Below, in pieces: positions 1-5,147 of a DNA stretch of 5,147 nucleotides (position 1 is the stretch's first letter; every line of letters starts with the position of its first letter). Source of the stretch: Pseudomonadota bacterium (GTDB lineage Bacteria; Pseudomonadota; Alphaproteobacteria; Rhizobiales; Xanthobacteraceae); contig JAEVZN010000065.1 of NCBI GenBank assembly GCA_023392205.1, forward strand, positions 1 through 5,147, given 5' to 3'. A program made the translations under genes and the position numbers. The notes under the pieces were generated by a model that was not told the origin of the DNA, made no database searches, and saw only the letters and a program-made list of their open reading frames with translations.

Positions 1-71
1 CGATTTTCTTCCTGCTCGCCGATCAGGTTATCCGGTTCGGCATTACGACGATCCTCGGGCTCGGTCAGTGA
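1..71 (+). CDS. secE: Preprotein translocase subunit SecE, C-terminal end (partial)
   Basis: Only the last 22 residues and the TGA stop are in the window; the reading frame is set by codons beginning at base 3. The visible peptide begins IFFLLADQVIRFG and ends ILGLGQ. This is the hydrophobic end of the conserved transmembrane helix of SecE followed by its short Gly/Leu-rich tail. SecE is the small inner-membrane subunit that clamps SecY in the SecYEG protein-export channel. Its position 50 bases upstream of nusG is the usual bacterial secE-nusG pair, which supports a call that the short peptide alone would leave less certain. The start lies outside the window. Confidence 0.9.
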   Translation, partial: IFFLLADQVIRFGITTILGLGQ

Positions 72-121
72 CTGCGATCGCAACCGGAGATGCGAGACCC
101 CGAGACCCTGGATTGAGACAC

Positions 122-652
122 ATGGCCAAGCGCTGGTACATCGTTCACGCCTATTCGAATTTCGAGAACAAGGTTGCCGAGTCGATCCGCGAGCAGGCCA
201 AGCAACGCGGCCTGACCGACAATTTCGAGGAAATTCTCGTCCCGAAGGAAAAGGTCACGGAGGTCCGCCGCGGCCGAAAGATCGACACCGAACGCAAGTT
301 CTTTCCAGGCTATGTGCTCGTGAAGGTCGACCTGACCGACGAGGCCTATCACCTCATCAAGAATACCCCGAAGGTCACAGGCTTTCTGGGCGCCGACAAC
401 AAGCCGATGCCGATTTCCGAATCCGAGGCGACGCGGCTTCTGCAGCAGGTACAGGAAGGCATCGACCGTCCCAAGCCGTCGGTCTCCTTCGAGGTCGGCG
501 AGCAGGTGCGGGTTTCGGACGGACCGTTCGCATCGTTCAACGGCACCGTCGAGGAAGTCGACGAGGGCCGCTCGCGGGTGAAGGTCGCGGTCTCGATCTT
601 TGGGCGCGCCACGCCGGTCGAACTGGAATTCACGCAGGTGGAGAAGGTTTAG
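122..652 (+). CDS. nusG: Transcription termination/antitermination factor NusG
   Basis: The protein has 176 residues, the usual length for NusG. The N-terminal NGN domain (about 1-115) begins MAKRWYIVHAYSNFENKV and carries the conserved FFPGYVLVKVDL segment at 60-71; this domain binds the clamp helices of RNA polymerase. A linker (about 112-122) leads to a C-terminal KOW domain (about 123-176) with VGEQVRVSDGPFASFNG at 125-141 and the ending ATPVELEFTQVEKV. The KOW domain is known to contact Rho or ribosomal protein S10, linking transcription to termination or translation. I chose ATG 122 because family members start at this MAKRWY motif; an in-frame GTG at 68 would add 18 non-conserved residues and overlap the secE stop. 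No strong Shine-Dalgarno sequence precedes ATG 122, so translation may partly depend on secE. Confidence 0.97.
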   Translation: MAKRWYIVHAYSNFENKVAESIREQAKQRGLTDNFEEILVPKEKVTEVRRGRKIDTERKFFPGYVLVKVDLTDEAYHLIKNTPKVTGFLGADNKPMPISESEATRLLQQVQEGIDRPKPSVSFEVGEQVRVSDGPFASFNGTVEEVDEGRSRVKVAVSIFGRATPVELEFTQVEKV

Positions 653-688
653 CCTTCCGTATTGCGAGAGCCATGCGGAGGCTGCGGC

Positions 689-693
689 GGAGG
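689..693 (+). promoter_or_regulatory. Shine-Dalgarno site deciding the methyltransferase TTG start
   Basis: GGAGG is followed after 4 bases by TTG 698. A second GGAGG at 677-681 is 16 bases upstream of the TTG and serves no obvious start. The in-frame TTG at 662 lies too far from the purine-rich end of nusG (640-647) to be preferred. Confidence 0.5.
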
Positions 694-697
694 CACA

Positions 698-1552
698 TTG
701 ACTCGATTTGAGACGATCCGGTCGCAGGCAAGCGCAACTTATGCCTTGTCGGTCTATTTGCCGGCTTCGCGTTTCGCACGCGCGGCCAAAGACCTGAGCC
801 GGACGCTGCGCCGCCGTTCGCAATTGCGGGCGCGGACCGTCCTGCCCGAAACGGCATGGCATGAAGCCTTTCCGCGGCGGCCATTCCGGCTGGTGGAAAC
901 CGGAAAGGCCTTCGGTAACGTGAACCTGTCCGAACTGGCGGTGCTGGCGCTGGCCTCCGCCTGTACGCGGCCGGGGACTGAAATTGTCGAGATCGGCACC
1001 TTCGACGGCCGCACGGCGCTCAATTTCGCGGCCAACGCGCCGGACGATGTCCCCATCCTGACGTTGGACCTTCCGCCGGACCGGCCGACAGCATTTGCGA
1101 TTGATGTCGCCGAGCGCAGATTTGTCGACAAGCCGCAATCCGGTGCGCGCCTGCACACCTGTACCGAGACATTGAAGCCATTGGCGGCGCGGGTCACGCA
1201 GGCCTTCGGCGATTCCGCAAGTTATGACTGGTCGCCGCATTTCGGCCGGGCCGGACTGGTGTTTGTGGACGGGTCGCATGCCTACGATTATGTCTGCGCC
1301 GATTCCGCGACGGCGATGCGTCTGGTGGCGCCGGGCGGCATGGTCCTCTGGCACGATTACGGGATATGGCCGGGCGTGACGCAGGGACTTGAGGAGTTGG
1401 AGGCGACCCGCCGGCTCGGACTGAAGCATATCCGCGGGACCAGCCTCGTGATCTGGCGCGCCGCTGCTGCGGCTGGACAGGCCGGGCCGGACGCACTAGA
1501 TGTCCGGCCCACAGATCCTGCAGGCCATCATTCTAAAGGATCCGTCACGTGA
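698..1552 (+). CDS. Class I SAM-dependent methyltransferase, Methyltransf_24-like, substrate unknown
   Basis: The 284-residue protein has a recognisable Rossmann-type methyltransferase core. SAM-binding motif I is EIVEIGTFDGRT (95-106), and an acidic strand end TLDLPPD follows (122-128). Further on come FVDGSHAYDYVCAD (189-202) and PGGMVLWHDYG (212-222). The D-G-S-H and H-D pairs are typical of the Methyltransf_24 group (family call from memory). The N-terminal 80 residues are Arg-rich and unrecognised. The tail after GTSLVIWR is Ala/Gly-rich and may be non-essential. I chose TTG 698 because GGAGG lies 4 bases upstream; TTG 662 has no well-placed site. The gene sits 45 bases after nusG and 183 before rplK, on the same strand and with no terminator on either side, so co-transcription is likely. 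It is not the usual L11 methyltransferase PrmA by sequence, and the substrate cannot be read from the sequence. Confidence 0.8.
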   Translation: MTRFETIRSQASATYALSVYLPASRFARAAKDLSRTLRRRSQLRARTVLPETAWHEAFPRRPFRLVETGKAFGNVNLSELAVLALASACTRPGTEIVEIGTFDGRTALNFAANAPDDVPILTLDLPPDRPTAFAIDVAERRFVDKPQSGARLHTCTETLKPLAARVTQAFGDSASYDWSPHFGRAGLVFVDGSHAYDYVCADSATAMRLVAPGGMVLWHDYGIWPGVTQGLEELEATRRLGLKHIRGTSLVIWRAAAAAGQAGPDALDVRPTDPAGHHSKGSVT

Positions 1553-1689
1553 CCCGCTTGCGGTCCTTGCCGGCCCCGATGGTCGCTTTCGTGCACTGCC
1601 CTGGGCAGCCACTCGGCAGGTTTCTGCATCGTTGTGGGAGGTGAGGGCGGCCGCCAACCGTCCAAGATCTGCACCACGGCACCTGAACC

Positions 1690-1717
1690 GGGCCGCGATC
1701 CGCAAGGATCGCCGCCC
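1690..1717 (+). promoter_or_regulatory. Stable hairpin with GCAA tetraloop in the rplK leader
   Basis: GCGATCC (1695-1701) pairs perfectly with GGATCGC (1706-1712) around a GCAA loop of the GNRA class. After a single C/C mismatch (1694/1713), GGGC (1690-1693) pairs with GCCC (1714-1717), giving 11 base pairs. It ends 7 bases before the rplK Shine-Dalgarno site. No T run follows, so it is not an intrinsic terminator. Position suggests a translational control or mRNA-stabilising element. L1 is known in E. coli to repress rplKA by binding the rplK leader, but I cannot show that this hairpin is the L1 site. Confidence 0.55.
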
Positions 1718-1724
1718 AAACGAC

Positions 1725-1729
1725 AGGAG
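1725..1729 (+). promoter_or_regulatory. rplK ribosome binding site
   Basis: AGGAG lies 6 bases before ATG 1736, an ideal spacing. It is free of the neighbouring hairpin, but close enough for a protein bound to that hairpin to block ribosome access. Confidence 0.8.
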
Positions 1730-1735
1730 TGAAGT

Positions 1736-2167
1736 ATGGCAAAGAAGATTACCGGCTACATCAAGTTGCAGGTGCCGGCCGGGGCGGCCAATCCGTCGCC
1801 CCCGATCGGCCCCGCGCTCGGCCAGCGCGGTCTGAACATCATGGAATTCTGCAAGGCGTTCAACGCGCAGACGGCCAAGATGGAAAAGAACATGCCGATC
1901 CCGGTGACGATCACGGTCTATGCGGACCGTTCGTTCAGCTTCGAGATGAAGCAGGCGCCGGTGTCCTATTTCATCAAGAAGGCGATCAGTGTCGACAAGG
2001 GCTCCAAGGCGCCAGGCCGCGACAAGGCCGGCAAGATCACGCAGGCCCAGATCAGGGAAATCGCCGAACAGAAGATCAAGGATCTGAACTGCGACACCAT
2101 CGACGCCGCGGCGAAGATGATCGAAGGCTCCGCCCGCTCGATGGGCATTGACGTGGTGGGAGGCTGA
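1736..2167 (+). CDS. rplK: 50S ribosomal protein L11
   Basis: L11 binds the 23S rRNA GTPase-associated region and forms the base of the factor-binding stalk, where it contacts EF-G, EF-Tu and RelA. The 143-residue length is standard. The N-terminal domain (about 1-72) has the proline-rich [20 protein letters not shown] at 20-39, and a short linker (about 73-77) leads to the rRNA-binding C-terminal domain. That domain ends with the L11 signature region [16 protein letters not shown] (127-142). The residues that PrmA methylates in E. coli L11 have clear equivalents here: the N-terminal Ala after Met removal, the Lys beside it and Lys40 (counting Met). The start has a strong AGGAG. The gene is followed after only 2 bases by rplA, the usual translationally coupled pair. 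Confidence 0.99.
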   Translation: MAKKITGYIKLQVPAGAANPSPPIGPALGQRGLNIMEFCKAFNAQTAKMEKNMPIPVTITVYADRSFSFEMKQAPVSYFIKKAISVDKGSKAPGRDKAGKITQAQIREIAEQKIKDLNCDTIDAAAKMIEGSARSMGIDVVGG

Positions 2168-2169
2168 TC

Positions 2170-2865
2170 ATGGCGGGCAAGAAGTACAAGCAGATCCGTG
2201 AGGGTCTCGACCGCGACAAGCTGTATGCGATCGATGAGGCGGTGAAGCTTCTGAAAGATCGCGCCAAGGCGAAGTTCGACGAGACCATCGAGGTCGCGAT
2301 GAATCTCGGCGTCGATCCGCGTCATGCCGACCAGATGGTGCGCGGCGTGGTGAACCTGCCGAACGGCTCCGGCCGCACACAGCGCGTCGGTGTGTTCGCG
2401 CGCGGTGCCAAGGCCGAAGAAGCGAAAGCTGCCGGTGCCGATGTGGTGGGTGCCGAAGACCTGGTCGAGAAAGTCTCCAACGGCGAGATCGATTTCGACC
2501 GCTGTATCGCCACCCCCGACATGATGCCGCTGGTCGGACGCCTCGGTAAGGTGCTCGGACCGCGCGGCATGATGCCCAATCCGAAAGTCGGCACCGTCAC
2601 GATGGACGTGGCCGGTGCAGTCAAGGGCGCCAAGGGTGGCTCGGTCGAGTTCCGTGTCGAAAAGGCCGGTATCGTGCATGCCGGTGTCGGCAAGGCCTCG
2701 TTCACGACCGATGCGCTGGTCGGCAATATCAAGGCGTTCGCCGACGCGGTGCAGAAGTCCAAGCCTGCCGGGGCCAAGGGCACTTTCGTTCAGAAGGTTT
2801 CGGTCTCGTCCACGATGGGCCCCGGCCTGAAAGTGGAGCCGAATTCTCTGTTCGCGCAGAGCTAA
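2170..2865 (+). CDS. rplA: 50S ribosomal protein L1
   Basis: L1 binds 23S rRNA helices 76-78, forms the mobile L1 stalk that handles deacylated tRNA at the E site, and in E. coli represses its own rplKA mRNA. The 231-residue length is standard. Visible landmarks are [20 protein letters not shown] (36-55), the family signature [18 protein letters not shown] (127-144) and the closing [11 protein letters not shown] (213-223). ATG 2170 lies 2 bases after the rplK stop, and its Shine-Dalgarno GGGAGG (2158-2163) is inside the last rplK codons, so the two genes are probably translationally coupled. An intrinsic terminator starts 45 bases after the stop, making rplA the last gene of its transcription unit. 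Confidence 0.99.
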   Translation: MAGKKYKQIREGLDRDKLYAIDEAVKLLKDRAKAKFDETIEVAMNLGVDPRHADQMVRGVVNLPNGSGRTQRVGVFARGAKAEEAKAAGADVVGAEDLVEKVSNGEIDFDRCIATPDMMPLVGRLGKVLGPRGMMPNPKVGTVTMDVAGAVKGAKGGSVEFRVEKAGIVHAGVGKASFTTDALVGNIKAFADAVQKSKPAGAKGTFVQKVSVSSTMGPGLKVEPNSLFAQS

Positions 2866-2909
2866 GCTTGAGCAACGCTTAACGCGGCCGTCCGGCCGGA
2901 AGACAAACC

Positions 2910-2943
2910 AAGGCGCCCCGGCCACACCGGAGGCGCCTTTTTT
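2910..2943 (+). terminator. Strong Rho-independent terminator after rplA
   Basis: AAGGCGCC (2910-2917) pairs perfectly with GGCGCCTT (2932-2939). Inside it, CCGG (2918-2921) pairs with CCGG (2927-2930) around a CCACA loop, with A2931 bulged. A run of six T (2938-2943) overlaps the end of the stem. This is the clearest intrinsic terminator in the window and separates rplKA from rplJL. On the minus strand the stem is followed only by a TTGGTTT sequence, so it might act weakly on the convergent small gene. Confidence 0.9.
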
Positions 2944-2989
2944 CGTTGGGAAACGCGGCCGGTCAGGCCGCTGGATCGCATTTCGCCGG

Positions 2990-3268
2990 TCAGGCGGCCA
3001 GATCGATGGCGATGCCGGTCGGCTTGGGCTCATGCGGCACGAGGCGCGTGCAGCTTGCATCCGCCCAGTCTGCGAGACTGATGACCTGCGCGGTCTGCTG
3101 ACCGTCGGCATTCGCAGGCTCGACAATATTGAGGCCCTGTCCGTCGACGAAGAATGTGTGATCCCCAAACAGATCGGTCAGTTCGCTCATGACCGGATGG
3201 GTGTCCGGAATGGCTCGGGCCTCGATCTGGTCAAGCGCCTTGGTGAGCTGGTCGTCGTTCAGTTTCAT
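2990..3268 (-). CDS. Small uncharacterised protein, 92 residues
   Basis: I cannot assign a function. The start is well supported: ATG (complement of 3266-3268) is preceded by GGAGGAG 4 bases upstream. The protein begins MKLNDDQLTKALDQIEARA, an amphipathic acidic helix. A more hydrophobic core follows, with LFGDHTFFVDGQGLNIVEP (33-51) and QVISLADWAD (61-70), and it ends HEPKPTGIAIDLAA. It has no signal peptide or membrane segment, is acidic, and holds one Cys (73). It resembles small conserved proteins of unknown function in Alphaproteobacteria; that is from memory and unverified. It is convergent with rplA, and its stop lies 47 bases beyond the rplA terminator. It is divergent from rplJ. Being antisense to the cluster and after the terminator, it is probably an independent gene; no promoter could be recognised. 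Confidence 0.75.
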   Translation of the reverse strand: MKLNDDQLTKALDQIEARAIPDTHPVMSELTDLFGDHTFFVDGQGLNIVEPANADGQQTAQVISLADWADASCTRLVPHEPKPTGIAIDLAA

Positions 3269-3272
3269 GTCG

Positions 3273-3279
3273 CTCCTCC
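3273..3279 (-). promoter_or_regulatory. Ribosome binding site deciding the start of the small minus-strand gene
   Basis: Read on the minus strand this is GGAGGAG, with CGAC between it and ATG. It fixes the start at 3268, against an open frame that continues 40 codons upstream to 3388 with Arg-rich, non-protein-like content. Confidence 0.7.
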
Positions 3280-3282
3280 GCC

Positions 3283-3555
3283 AAATGGGTGTGGTGTGCG
3301 ACGCGCGCGGCCTCGTGGTCCAATCGCGGGATTGCGAACGGGCGACCCGGCGTCCGGCGGCAGTTAGGACATCCGGGCCGAACATCAACCCGGAACAACC
3401 GCCGCTGCGCGATTAGGGCGCAGCCACGTAGCGATGTTGCGACCGCTTTCGGGTGAGGGCGTGAAATGCTTGCAGATTTTGTGGCCATTCGGTGCGGATC
3501 CGGTGATCGGGGGCAATCGGGCGGCGCACGCCCTCGCGCGTGGTCAAATCGCCCC
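3283..3555. other. Non-coding stretch with no recognised feature
   Basis: This part of the spacer between the small minus-strand gene and the rplJ promoter region shows no convincing coding frame, strong hairpin with T run, or repeat. It should contain the promoter of the minus-strand gene, but I found no sequence close enough to a consensus to call. Confidence 0.5.
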
Positions 3556-3583
3556 TTGCAATTAGGCCCCGACGCGATATGAC
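3556..3583 (+). promoter_or_regulatory. Possible sigma-70-type promoter for rplJL
   Basis: TTGCAA (3556-3561) and TATGAC (3578-3583) are separated by 16 bases; each matches the consensus at 4 of 6 positions. Transcription would start near 3590, about 50 bases before the L10 leader element, which is where a promoter is needed because the rplA terminator cuts the unit off from upstream. The match is modest, and no experimental start is known to me. Confidence 0.35.
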
Positions 3584-3640
3584 ACCGGCGCGCGCACCGG
3601 CTTTGCCGGGCCGCGTTTGCCGTTCCTCCTGGAGCGGCAT

Positions 3641-3726
3641 CCTGTCCAAGACTGCCGGTGCGGGGAAACCCGCTTAATCGCCCGATTGGCCATAAACCTG
3701 GCCGGACGGCAGCCAGCACAGACGGG
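3641..3726 (+). ncRNA. Ribosomal protein L10 leader (autoregulatory mRNA element)
   Basis: The RNA folds into a multi-branched element. The outer stem CCTGTC (3641-3646) pairs with GACGGG (3721-3726), including one G-U pair. An asymmetric A-rich internal loop follows (CAAGA, 3647-3651, opposite 3713-3720), resembling the kink-turn of known L10 leaders. The second stem CTGCCG (3652-3657) pairs with CGGCAG (3707-3712). It encloses a perfect GCGGG/CCCGC hairpin with a GAAA tetraloop (3660-3673) and a GGCC/GGCC hairpin (3688-3703). The element ends 198 bases before rplJ. In the known family, the L10-(L7/L12) complex binds such a leader and represses rplJL when free of rRNA. The identification comes from fold, position and remembered sequence feel, not a covariance search. 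Confidence 0.75.
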
Positions 3727-3762
3727 TGAGAGACGTGTACCGGGTTCCATGCGCCATTGGCG

Positions 3763-3776
3763 CCGGTCCGGACCGG
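3763..3776. repeat. 14-base perfect palindrome in the rplJ leader
   Basis: CCGGTCCGGACCGG is its own reverse complement. As RNA it can form a 5-base-pair stem with a CCGG loop (3763-3767 with 3772-3776). It lies between the L10 element and rplJ. It could be a structural part of the leader or a DNA-binding site; nothing distinguishes the two. Confidence 0.5.
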
Positions 3777-3885
3777 TTCAAACCTTTCACATCCTTTCGT
3801 GGCTTTTGCGCCGCGGCGGGGGGCAGGCATTACGACGCCAGGCGCCCTCTCAGCAATTGAGTCCGGGCGATTGGCTATCGCAACC

Positions 3886-3909
3886 GGCGGATCGCGCATG
3901 CGTTCCGCC
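3886..3909 (+). promoter_or_regulatory. Hairpin just upstream of the rplJ ribosome binding site
   Basis: GGCGGA (3886-3891) pairs with TCCGCC (3904-3909). Inside it, after a T/T mismatch, CGC (3893-3895) pairs with GCG (3900-3902) around a GCAT loop. It ends 4 bases before GGAGA at 3914. A competing pairing of CCGG 3884-3887 with CCGG 3912-3915 would cover the Shine-Dalgarno, so a switch between open and closed forms is conceivable. This is inferred from base pairing alone. Confidence 0.45.
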
Positions 3910-3913
3910 CACC

Positions 3914-3918
3914 GGAGA
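3914..3918 (+). promoter_or_regulatory. rplJ ribosome binding site deciding the GTG start
   Basis: GGAGA lies 6 bases before GTG 3925. This favours the GTG over the in-frame ATG at 3898, which sits inside the leader hairpin and would add nine residues not seen in the family. Confidence 0.7.
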
Positions 3919-3924
3919 GAGCTT

Positions 3925-4443
3925 GTGAACCGAACGGAGAAAGCCGAGTCCGTCGCGTCGCTGAAGGAGGTGTTCAGTGCCTCCAAAGTTGTCGTGGTGG
4001 CTCACTATTCCGGCCTCACGGTCGCCCAGATGCAGACTCTGCGACAGCAGATGAAGCAGGCCGGCGCCCATGTGAAGGTCGCGAAGAACCGTCTCGCCAA
4101 GATCGCTCTTGATGGCTCCGATGCCGCCTCGATCGTGCCTTTGCTGAAAGGCCCGACCCTGATCGCCTATTCTATGGCTGATCCGGTGGCGGCACCGAAG
4201 GTCGCCATGGATTTCGCCAAGGCCAACGAGCAATTCGTGATCCTCGGCGGCGCCATGGGCAAGACCGCCCTGGACGTGAACGGCGTGAAGCAACTGGCTT
4301 CGCTGCCCTCACTCGACGAACTGCGCGCCAAGCTGATCGGCCTTATCCAGGCCCCGGCTACCAAGATCGCTCAGGTCGTCACCGCACCGGCCTCCAAGGT
4401 CGCGCGCGTGGTCCAGGCCTACGCCAGCAAGGAAGCGGCGTGA
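3925..4443 (+). CDS. rplJ: 50S ribosomal protein L10
   Basis: L10 anchors the L7/L12 dimers of the ribosomal stalk to 23S rRNA beside L11 and, with L7/L12, represses its own mRNA. From GTG 3925 the protein has 172 residues, normal for alphaproteobacterial L10. The N-terminal globular domain has [19 protein letters not shown] (22-40), the RNA-binding basic stretch [14 protein letters not shown] (49-62) and [12 protein letters not shown] (77-88). The C-terminal segment from about 133 to the end is a long Ala/Lys-rich helix with regularly spaced hydrophobic residues, the site for several L7/L12 dimers. Family alignment from memory places the start at [10 protein letters not shown]. It is preceded by an L10 leader and followed by rplL after 42 bases. 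Confidence 0.98.
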   Translation: MNRTEKAESVASLKEVFSASKVVVVAHYSGLTVAQMQTLRQQMKQAGAHVKVAKNRLAKIALDGSDAASIVPLLKGPTLIAYSMADPVAAPKVAMDFAKANEQFVILGGAMGKTALDVNGVKQLASLPSLDELRAKLIGLIQAPATKIAQVVTAPASKVARVVQAYASKEAA

Positions 4444-4485
4444 CGTCCCCCTTAAACATCAAGGTTTGAACAGGATACCCATACA

Positions 4486-4863
4486 ATGGCTGACTTGCAG
4501 AAAATCGTCGACGACCTGTCGTCTCTGACCGTCCTCGAAGCCGCCGATCTGGCGAAGATGCTGGAAGAGAAGTGGGGCGTTTCCGCCGCTGCCGCCGTGG
4601 CGGTTGCGGCCGCTCCGGGTGCCGGTGGCGGTGCCGCTCCGGCCGAAGAAAAGACCGACTTCACGGTCGTTCTGGCGGCCGCCGGCGACAAGAAGATCGA
4701 GGTGATCAAGGAAGTCCGCGCTCTGACAGGCCTCGGCCTGAAGGAAGCCAAGGACCTGGTCGAGGGCGCGCCCAAGCCTGTGAAGGAAGGCGTGAACAAG
4801 GAAGAGGCCGAGAAGATGAAGGCCACCCTCGAAAAGGCCGGTGCCAAGGTCGAACTGAAGTAA
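4486..4863 (+). CDS. rplL: 50S ribosomal protein L7/L12
   Basis: L7/L12 is the multi-copy stalk protein that recruits translational GTPases (EF-Tu, EF-G, IF2) and stimulates GTP hydrolysis. The 125-residue length is standard. The N-terminal dimerisation domain (1-33), starting [20 protein letters not shown], binds L10. It is followed by an Ala/Gly/Pro-rich flexible hinge (about 34-55) and the compact C-terminal domain (56-125). That domain carries [20 protein letters not shown] (69-88) and [13 protein letters not shown] (91-103), the factor-binding face. The Shine-Dalgarno AGGA (4472-4475) lies 10 bases before ATG 4486. Together with rplJ it forms the usual rplJL pair, and rpoB is expected downstream. 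Confidence 0.99.
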   Translation: MADLQKIVDDLSSLTVLEAADLAKMLEEKWGVSAAAAVAVAAAPGAGGGAAPAEEKTDFTVVLAAAGDKKIEVIKEVRALTGLGLKEAKDLVEGAPKPVKEGVNKEEAEKMKATLEKAGAKVELK

Positions 4864-4923
4864 TACCCGGAACGGTATCCAGGTACCGACAGCCCGGATT
4901 TAGACCGGGTCTGACAGGAATGT

Positions 4924-4956
4924 GAGCGGAAATGGCAGGATTCTGCCATTTCCCTC
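4924..4956 (+). promoter_or_regulatory. Long perfect hairpin after rplL, candidate mRNA processing site
   Basis: GGAAATGGCAG (4928-4938) pairs perfectly with CTGCCATTTCC (4943-4953) around a GATT loop. GAG (4924-4926) and CTC (4954-4956) extend the stem to 14 pairs past a bulged C (4927). It is the longest stem in the window and begins 60 bases after the rplL stop. With no T run, it fits an RNase III-type cleavage or stabilising structure better than an intrinsic terminator. Confidence 0.6.
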
Positions 4957-4987
4957 CGATTTCGCTCGAAAACCACTGGACAGGACG

Positions 4988-5019
4988 GGGGATGGGCCCA
5001 TATACGGACCCACATCCCC
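4988..5019 (+). promoter_or_regulatory. Second strong hairpin in the rplL-rpoB spacer
   Basis: GGGGATG (4988-4994) pairs with CATCCCC (5013-5019); two further G-C pairs form past a bulged A (5012). The sequence after it (TCATAGC) has no T run. It may work with the neighbouring hairpins to attenuate or process the transcript before rpoB. Confidence 0.5.
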
Positions 5020-5147
5020 TCATAGCGCCGCTTTGCGGCTGCATATGCTTTGGTTCGAGTGTCGCTCGAATCATCTAGAACGCAGGCATCCTGACGCCTG
5101 TCCTGACGGCCGCGATGATGGTGGCCCTTCGGAGAGTCGTGGTGGGG

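Larger units (their letters stand above)
4864..5147 (+). other. Structured rplL-rpoB intergenic region
   Basis: No coding region is supported in these 284 bases. They hold at least six potential RNA hairpins: 4873-4888, 4890-4913, 4924-4956, 4988-5019, 5027-5039 and 5052-5072. None is followed by a T run, so transcription from rplL probably continues into rpoB, whose start is not in the window. In E. coli the equivalent spacer holds an attenuator and an RNase III processing site that lower rpoBC expression relative to rplJL; a similar role here is inference from position and structure. Confidence 0.6.

Noticed and set aside
662..697. Upstream TTG start for the methyltransferase
   Set aside because: It would add a Gly/Cys-rich 12-residue stretch that is encoded by the Shine-Dalgarno region itself, and it lacks its own site at proper spacing.
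65..1429. Long minus-strand open frame (454 codons) over nusG and the methyltransferase
   Set aside because: It is antisense to two recognisable genes, is rich in Arg and His, matches no family, and is the usual antisense shadow in GC-rich coding DNA.
1553..1689. Promoter for rplK in the spacer after the methyltransferase
   Set aside because: No -35/-10 pair of acceptable quality was seen; a small CTGCC/GGCAG hairpin (1596-1608) lacks a T run and means little alone.
1500..1835. Plus-strand open frame starting ATG 1500 between the methyltransferase and rplK
   Set aside because: The first 40 residues look somewhat protein-like, but it has no good ribosome binding site, overlaps both neighbours, and ends inside rplK with Arg/Pro-rich content.
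1966..3168. Long minus-strand open frame (400 codons) over rplK, rplA and the small gene
   Set aside because: It runs across rplA and its terminator, overlaps the small minus-strand gene in another frame, and has shadow-like composition.
3470..3498. TTGCAG at 3470 as a -35 element
   Set aside because: The sequence at the expected -10 position (TGCGGA) does not resemble a -10 box.
3757..3924. N-terminal extension of rplJ to starts at 3757 or 3898
   Set aside because: The added residues are encoded by leader RNA structure and do not fit L10; GTG 3925 has the properly spaced site.
4924..4956. Intrinsic terminator after rplL
   Set aside because: The stem is excellent, but no T run follows, so an intrinsic terminator is not supported.

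Overview
The window is a chromosomal ribosomal-protein and transcription gene cluster of the secE-nusG-rplKAJL-rpoBC type. It very probably comes from a GC-rich alphaproteobacterium. The order call rests on the look of the L10, L11, L7/L12 and NusG proteins, the L10 leader and the high GC content; I cannot name a genus. All core genes read on the + strand and look intact, and no mobile element, CRISPR array, tRNA or rRNA was seen.

Layout: the last 23 codons of secE (1-71) are followed by nusG (122-652). Next comes a gene not normally part of this cluster, a class I SAM-dependent methyltransferase (698-1552). A 183-base spacer with a strong hairpin next to the ribosome binding site leads into rplK (1736-2167), and rplA follows after 2 bases (2170-2865). 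A strong intrinsic terminator (2910-2943) closes this block. Behind it, on the minus strand, lies a small gene for an unrecognised 92-residue protein (2990-3268), convergent with rplA.

The second transcription unit starts in the roughly 650-base region between that small gene and rplJ. It holds a possible promoter (3556-3583), an RNA element that folds like the ribosomal protein L10 autoregulatory leader (3641-3726), further inverted repeats, and a hairpin 4 bases before the rplJ Shine-Dalgarno sequence. rplJ (3925-4443, GTG start) and rplL (4486-4863) follow. The last 284 bases are non-coding and rich in hairpins. They correspond to the rplL-rpoB spacer, and rpoB itself is expected just beyond the window.

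Together the genes make the L1 stalk (L1), the GTPase-associated stalk (L11, L10, L7/L12), a Sec translocon subunit and the NusG elongation factor that couples transcription and translation. The parts most worth a second look are the methyltransferase directly upstream of rplK, the split of the cluster by a terminator and an antisense-strand gene, and the three structured RNA regions upstream of rplK, rplJ and rpoB. I found no clear sign of a wholly new system; the novelty is in layout and regulation.
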